Below, piece after piece: positions 57,885 through 64,000 of a DNA stretch of 64,000 bases. This DNA is from Apoderus coryli (lineage: Eukaryota; Arthropoda; Insecta; Coleoptera; Attelabidae): contig OU452198.1 of NCBI GenBank assembly GCA_911728435.2, positions 744,001-808,000 on the forward strand. Reading direction: 5' to 3'. The notes beneath the pieces are model-generated. The model was given only the letters and a program-made list of their open reading frames with translations, made no database searches and had not been told where the DNA came from. The position numbers and the translations under genes were made by a program. Positions within the stretch are counted from its first letter, which is position 1. The number at the start of each line of letters is the position of its first letter.

Positions 57885-57935
57885 ACATAACCTCTACCAT
57901 CAACGTCGAAAACATCGAACATCGGTAACAGGGTT
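57885..57935. repeat. Fragment of the ATCGAT-rich hAT-like MITE
   Basis: GTCGAAAACATCGAACATCG followed by GTAACAG matches 58,874-58,903 inside the longer element. Confidence 0.6.
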
Positions 57936-58366
57936 GTTCCAGGCTGCACAATTGTGCCAAAAGTGGCCCAATCAAGCATCCTTTGGCACACTGGCACCTC
58001 TTTGGTAAAAATGGCACAATTATAACAATTGATCTTTAACACAAAATATACACCCTGCGACTAACCAAATTATTACTTTATTCAACATAAAAGCGATTTT
58101 TTAATTGGGAGTTTGAGGAGAGATAATTTTTTCCTGTATGATGCTTGAGCCAGTCCTGAATTGTCGCGATAAGTTTAACGACCTTTCTATTATTAAATAA
58201 TAAAAAAAGACAGCACAGCAGGCAGCCAGGCATACACTATATACAAAATTATTTTTTTTTAATCTGGCACCATTGTCGGAAAACTGGCACTATTGGAGCG
58301 TTGACAAATGCACACTCAACAAATCTCTAGGAACTAGGAACAAACTGCTCGCTGATCGGTAACAGA

Positions 58367-58945
58367 TAGTGCTGGGACATCGAAACGCAAAATCGATGTT
58401 GACCATCGATGTTAACATCGAAAACTAACATCGATGGCTTAAAAACATCGGTTGTAAAACATCGATGTTTTCGAAACATCGATATTTAATACAGTACATT
58501 TGCGATTAGGAATAAATTAGATATAAAAAATAAACTTTTTATTAGAAAGAATTAAGAAATTATCAAACGTTAAAATACTCAATAACAAAAAAACATATAA
58601 ATAACTCCAAAAATAAAACAAATTTGAAAACATAATATTTTATAACCCCGGCGTCGAGCCAGTTGCAGTTTACAATACGTATGGAAAACAAGTTGCGACG
58701 TTGCCGAATGTCGACTGGAAGTAACAAATGAAATCAAAAGCTTTCGTTCTTATTTTCTTGTGCTGGGAAAATTGATTTTAAGATAAGAACCTAGTTTTCT
58801 TGTTTTGTCATATCATTGAACATCGAAAGGAAACATAGATGTCAACATCGATGTTTTCTACATCTGACATCGATGTCGAAAACATCGAACATCGGTAACA
58901 GAACATCGATGTTTCAAAAACATCGATGAACATCGCTCAGCACTA
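58367..58945. mobile_element. hAT-like MITE with ATCGAT subterminal repeats
   Basis: A 579-bp element with tips TAGTGCTGGGACATCG and CGCTCAGCACTA, the TAGNGCTGGGC form of hAT ends. GTAACAGA lies directly outside both ends, an 8-bp duplication as hAT makes. The same octamer also occurs inside the right end, though, so this is not decisive. Some fifteen ACATCGATG-type motifs crowd both subterminal zones, as transposase binding sites do. The centre is AT-rich without ORF. Confidence 0.7.
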
Positions 58946-59662
58946 GTAACAGAACATCGATGAACATTGCACAGCACTCGTTTCACCAGTTTGCCATTAT
59001 TTTAGTTTCATTAAATTGTTATGTTTTAATATTGTTATATTATTTGTTGTTATAGAAGTTATTTAGGTATATGATTTTTAAAAATTCTCCTGAAAAAGAC
59101 AATGATACTACCTAATAAATTTCAGAATTGGGACATTGTACAGCATGGTTGGCAGGTTGGCTATTATCTATGCTGTGAAGGCAAAAGCCAAGAACAAAAA
59201 AGAAGAAAAGAAGTAATAACAACAACATAACCTCGAATATAATTTAGAAATATAAACAAATAGATGATTGTTTAAACTTGTTAAATACATATTATTCTCA
59301 ACCATTACACAAGATATACAATCTAATGTAAATTCCCAATGAAACCAACTTTTTATACCAATTATTTTATTTATAGGTTTCATCTAACTCAAAAAACGAT
59401 AATGTGATAAAAAGTGTACTTACACGTCCCAAAGAAAAGACATACAAATCAGCGACTATCTATTAAAATGTACAAAAAACTATATATGTATTTTTGTAAA
59501 CCAATACTAAACGGGTAAATTAAATATAAACTAAGTACCTACTTTTCTAATATGTGTAGTTTCTTCCTTTCTTCAAATTTTACCTATAAGTAGTAGCAAT
59601 TTTTAGGTACCTAGTGGGTTCTTGTTTTTTTATTTAATATGCTGATATTTTATGTTTTACAG

Positions 59663-61206
59663 ATAACAGTAGTCCTTAATATATTTTGTTCCAAACACTT
59701 GTCTGAAGAATATTTGAAAAAGAAAGATAATTCAAAGGTAAGTTAGTTGTACTTAATTCTTCAAATTTGAAAGCTGATACGTAGGCACTTTATAAAGGAC
59801 TACAGTAATTCCAATTGTGGTAATATTTTTTAGATGGAAAAGCCAAAATGTTTTCAATGTGGCTATTGTGAATTTAGAACCAACCGTAAATATCATTTCA
59901 GCCGGCATATGTTGGTTCACAGTGGAAATGTGACTGATTTGTTCCAATGTACTTTATGCTCATTTCAAACTAGACATAAATATAGTTTTACTAGACACGA
60001 ACAATTGCATTTGGATAAAGGCGAAGGTGCTGGAAACGCAGGTTAGACACTAATTAATTAATTGATTAATAGTTGCTTTCTTACTTACTTACCTTAGGAA
60101 GTATCAAAAAATGTTAAACGAACTTTTAATAGTTGTTTTTTTTTCACGATCCAATACCAAATTAAGATTGTAAAGCCGATGATGAGTCGTGGATCGACGA
60201 AACGGCTGTCTGGTGAAAGCATGGTAGTGTGAAACAAATTTCCAACATAACTTAAAGTCTTGTTGCTTTATGTAACAAGCAATTCTTAAATTTTTTATGT
60301 TTTGACCCCTTTTCCCCTATTCACGAACGCCAATGAAAGTAAGTTATTTATGACACATTTTATAGGTTGTATTCTATCAAAGCTATAAATAATTAGTTAA
60401 TATTTCTGCTATGTGTAAGAAGTACGTTTTTTTAAATATTTTTTACCCCATTTTACACTATTTTCGAACGCCAATGTGGTCTAATATTTTATGTTCAATA
60501 TTTGAGGTTATATTCAATTAAATGCGTAAAAAATTATGCAGTATTTCGGATAAGTTTAAGAACTATGAATTTTTTTAATTTTTGAACCCTCTTTTAAACC
60601 CCTTGCCTACGCTCAATGTTTCCCAAAATCAGCTCCTTGCCATGTCCAATAGTATTTTTGTACCAAATTTGGTTAAAATCTGTTAAGCGGTTTTTGCGTT
60701 TTCGTGCATACAGACAGACAGGCAGACAGACTGACAGACAGACATTTTTCATGAAACTAATAGTCTCCATATTATATACATTTATTACATATATGACATG
60801 GAGAGCTAATAAAAAAATATAATTAATGGTTGTATTCCAATTTTCAGTGACCTATAAGTGTACGATGTGCCTCTACAGAACTCCAGTGAAAAACAACCTG
60901 AAGTATCACTTGAAAATCCATTGTGATCCCGCCAAATTGCCATTATACACATGCAACTTATGCTTCTATCAAACGATTCGCAAAGGTGATCATACAACAC
61001 ATCTCAAAACGCACATGACACCTGAACAAGTGAATATTCATCAGTGTCACATCTGTGACTTTGTGACAAAGCGTGGCAACACATTAAACAGACATTTGTT
61101 GACGCATCAGAAGAAGAAAAAGTTGACATGTGCCGAGTGTGGTTACAAAACTAAGAGAAAGGATACTCTGAAGTCGCATATTGAGAAGCATCGTCTAATA
61201 AAGTGA
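59663..61206 (+). CDS. C2H2 zinc-finger protein, three 3' exons seen
   Basis: Exons 59,663-59,737 (phase 0, ITVVLNIFCSKHLSEEYLKK...), 59,834-60,041 and 60,848-61,206; splice sites are good except the weak GTTAGA donor after 60,041, and all phases agree. The last two exons encode six canonical fingers, C-x2-C-x12-H-x3-H: CGYCEF..., CTLCSF..., CTMCLY..., CNLCFY..., CHICDF..., CAECGY.... Most have aromatic-plus-T or K after the second Cys (SFQT, YKTK), as in REST/CTCF-like insect regulators. Expected role: nuclear sequence-specific DNA binding. The ATG at 59,834 could start a shorter protein, but an in-phase upstream exon argues against it. AATAAA overlaps the stop codon. The first exon(s) lie upstream, not recognised. 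The intron carries a degraded hammerhead-like cassette and a CAGA minisatellite. Confidence 0.82.
60168..60218 (+). ncRNA. Degraded hammerhead-like cassette (site 4)
   Basis: CCGATGA (60,176-60,182) where CTGATGA is expected, then TGA, stem GTCG/CGAC, GAAAC (60,199-60,203) and a GTC cut site. AGCCG/CGGCT can pair instead as a simple outer stem. The U-to-C change at an invariant core base makes activity unlikely. Confidence 0.25.
60703..60746. repeat. CAGA minisatellite
   Basis: CATACAGACAGACAGGCAGA and on, (CAGA)n with variants, after a TTTGCGTTTTCGTG block; a pattern common in arthropod introns. Confidence 0.85.
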
Positions 61207-61371
61207 GAAAATGAAATTAGTTATTGAGTTTTATTTCTACCACCTATTTCTAACACTATAATTATGAATATGTAGGGGTGTATTAAGGTCGATAGAATTC
61301 TAGGTAAAATTCTAGATAAGAGTTTTTATTGTCCTATACGTAAGTCTAGCTGTTTTTGAAATATTTGTCAA

Positions 61372-64000
61372 AAACGACGTTAGAATGTCATCCAAAAATT
61401 GTCATTATGCAGAAATTCTAAATAATAAATTTGGGTGAAGATTCTTTTAAAGAACGCAAAATATTTATGCCAAAAATAACGTTTGAAGGTCATCCAAAAA
61501 TTGTCATTATGCAGAAATTCTAAATAATGAATTTGGGTGAAGATTCCTTTAAAGAACGTAGAATGTTTATGCCAAAAATGACGTTTGAAGGTCATTCAAA
61601 ACTTGTCATACATAAATTCTAAATAATGACGTTTCAAGGTCATCCAAAAATTGTCATTATACAGAAATTCTAAATAAGGAATTTGGATGAAGATTCTTTT
61701 AGAGAAAGCAGAATATTTATGTCAAAAATGACGTTTGAAGGTCACCCAAAAATTGTCACATAAATTCTAAATAACGACGTTTGAAGGTCATCCAAAAATT
61801 GTCATTATACAGAAATTCTAAATAATGAATTTGGATGAAGATTCTTTTAGAGAAAGCAGAATATTTATGTCAAAAATGACGTTTGAAGGTCATGCAAAAA
61901 TTGTCATTATACAGAAATTCTACATAATAAATTTGGGTGATGATTCTTTTAAAGAAAGCAGAATATTTATATCAAAAATGACGTTTGAAGGTCATCCAAA
62001 AATTGTTTTACATAAATTCTAAATAATGACGTTTGAAGGTCATCCAAAAATTGTCATTATACAAAAATTCTACATAATAAATTTGGGTGATGATTCTTTT
62101 AAAGAAAGCAGAATATCTATATCAAAAATGACGTTTGAAGGTCATCCAAAAATTGTTTTACATAAATTCTAAATAATGACGTTTGAAGGTCATGCAAAAA
62201 TTGTCATTATACAGAAATTCTACATAATAAATTTGGGTGATGATTCTTTTAAAGAAAGCAGAATATTTATATCAAAAATGACGTTTGAAGGTCATCCAAA
62301 AATTGTTTTACATAAATTCTAAATAATGATGTTTGAAGGTCATGCAAAAATTGTCATACAGAAATTCTACATAATAAATTTGGGTGATGATTCTTTTAAA
62401 GAAAGCAGAATATTTATATCAAAAATGACGTTTGAAGGTCATCCAAAAATTGTTTTACATAAATTCTAAATAATGACGTTTGAAGGTCATCCAAAAATTG
62501 TCATTATACAGAAATTCTAAATAATGAATTTGGATGAAGATTCTTTTAGAGAAAGCAGAATATTTATGTCAAAAATGACGTTTGAAGGTCACCCAAAAAT
62601 TGTCACATAAATTCTAAATAATGACGTTTGAAGGTCATCCAAAAATTGTCATTATACAGAAATTCTAAATAATGAATTTGGATGAAGATTCTTTTAGAGA
62701 AAGCAGAATATTTATGTCAAAAATGACGTTTGAAGGTCACCCAAAAATTGCCACATAAATTCTAAATAATGACGTTTGAAGGTCATCCAAAAATTGTCAT
62801 TATACAGAAATTCTAAATAATGAATTTGGATGAAGATTCTTTTAGAGAACGCTGAATATTTATGTCAAAAATGACGTTTGAAGGTCACCCAAAAATTGTC
62901 ACATAAATTCTAAATAATGACGTTTGAAGGTCATCCAAAAATTGTCATTATACAGAAATTCTAAATAATGAATTTGGATGAAGATTCTTTTAGAGAAAAC
63001 AGAATATTTATGTCAAAAATGACGTTTGAAAGTCACCCAAAAATTGTCACATAAATTCTAAATAATGACGTTTGAAGGTCATCCAAAAATTGTCATTATA
63101 CAGAAATTCTAAATAATGAATTTGGATGAAGATTCTTTTAGAGAAAGCAGAATATTTATGTCAAAAATGACGTTTGAAGGTCACCCAAAAATTGTCACAT
63201 AAATTCTAAATAATGACGTTTGAAGGTCATCTAAAAATTGTCATTATACAGAAATTCTAAATAATGAATTTGGATGAAGATTCTTTTAGAGAAAGCAGAA
63301 TATTTATGTCAAAAATGACGTTTGAAGGTCACCCAAAAATTGTCACATAAATTCTAAATAATGACGTTTGAAGGTCATCCAAAAATTGTCATTATACAGA
63401 AATTCTAAATAATGAATTTGGATGAAGATTCTTTTAGAGAAAGCAGAATATTTATGTCAAAAATGACGTTTGAAGGTCACCCAAAAATTGTCACATAAAT
63501 TCTAAATAATGACGTTTGAAGGTCATCTAAAAATTGTCATTATACAGAAATTCTAAATAATGAATTTGGATGAAGATTCTTTTAGAGAAAGCTGAATATT
63601 TATGTCAAAAATGACGTTTGAAGGTCATGCAAAAATTGTCATTATACAGAAATTCTACATAATAAATTTGGGTGATGATTCTTTTAAAGAAAGCAGAATA
63701 TTTATATCAAAAATGACGTTTGAAGGTCATCCAAAAATTGTTTTACATAAATTCTAAATAATGACGTTTGAAGGTCATCCAAAAATTGTCATTATACAAA
63801 AATTCTACATAATAAATTTGGGTGATGATTCTTTTCAAGAAAGCAGAATATTTATATCAAAAATGACGTTTGAAGGTCATCCAAAAATTGTTTTACATAA
63901 ATTCTAAATAATGACGTTTGAAGTCATGCAAAAATTGTCATTATACAGAAATTCTACATAATAAATTTGGGTGATGATTCTTTTAAAGAAAGCAGAATAT
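61372..64000 (+). repeat. 148-bp satellite array running off the window
   Basis: In the regular part ATGAATTTGGATGAAG starts at 62,524, 62,672, 62,820, 62,968, 63,116, 63,264, 63,412 and 63,560, exactly 148 bases each. Each unit contains TGACGTTTGAAGGTCA twice. Two subfamilies occur in blocks: type A (GAATTTGGATGAAG, CACATAAATTC) and type B (AAATTTGGGTGATG, TTTTACATAAATTC, about 150 bases). The order is mixed, B (61,900-62,460), A (62,460-63,600), B (63,610 to end). Short open frames inside are by-products of the repeat. Confidence 0.95.

Noticed and set aside
61825..62022. 65-codon ORF in the 3' repeat
   Set aside because: Arises from the 148-bp satellite unit read in one frame; stops recur with the repeat and there is no expression signal.

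Overview
The window reads as nuclear DNA of an insect. It is AT-rich, genes are sparse with short exons, and several thousand bases of transposon debris lie between and inside genes. A stretch resembling mitochondrial ND1 (about 5.9 kb), an insect-type odorant-binding protein, an insect CHK/ecdysteroid-kinase-like gene and many LINE and Tc1/mariner copies fit a TE-rich insect such as a large-genome beetle. The order is a guess.

Host genes, rebuilt by joining exons at GT-AG sites: (1) 14160-14235 minus, the first coding exon of a KCNH (EAG/ERG) potassium channel; (2) 16709-19750 minus, a six-exon, 187-residue odorant-binding-like protein; (3) 25376-31567 minus, a two-exon, 201-residue membrane protein whose 5.6-kb intron is full of transposons; (4) 50530-55160 minus, a three-exon EcKL kinase-like gene with a one-base phase conflict between exons 1 and 2; (5) 59663-61206 plus, a C2H2 zinc-finger gene with six fingers, 5' end not found. 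Weaker exon candidates lie near 48.2, 45.8 and 32.1 kb.

Mobile DNA by region: 0.5-2.2 kb, an inverted-repeat-flanked LINE fragment; 3.5-5.6 kb, an apparently intact Tc1/mariner element (DD41D spacing) with 352-bp terminal inverted repeats; 6.3-8.7 kb, a nearly intact LINE with one stop codon; 9.2-11.3 kb, a P-element-like transposon with a spliced THAP-domain gene and an 8-bp target duplication, copied in inverted form with its flank at 28.4-30.5 kb and in part at 30.5-31.4 kb; 11.5-14 kb, a dead repeat ORF and a 174-bp satellite; 15-16.2, 20.3-20.9, 26-26.8 and 32.8-45.2 kb, a succession of decayed LINEs; 46-50.3 kb, two large palindromic elements; 51.5-58.9 kb, MITEs of several families; 61.4-64 kb, a 148-bp satellite running off the window end.

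The most unusual recurring signal is a cassette CTGANGA + one base + hairpin + GAAAC (2.07, 22.36 and 43.97 kb, degraded at 0.57, 12.7 and 60.18 kb). It looks like hammerhead-type self-cleaving ribozyme sequence of the sort known from Penelope-like retroelements. No CRISPR array, rRNA or tRNA gene was recognised.
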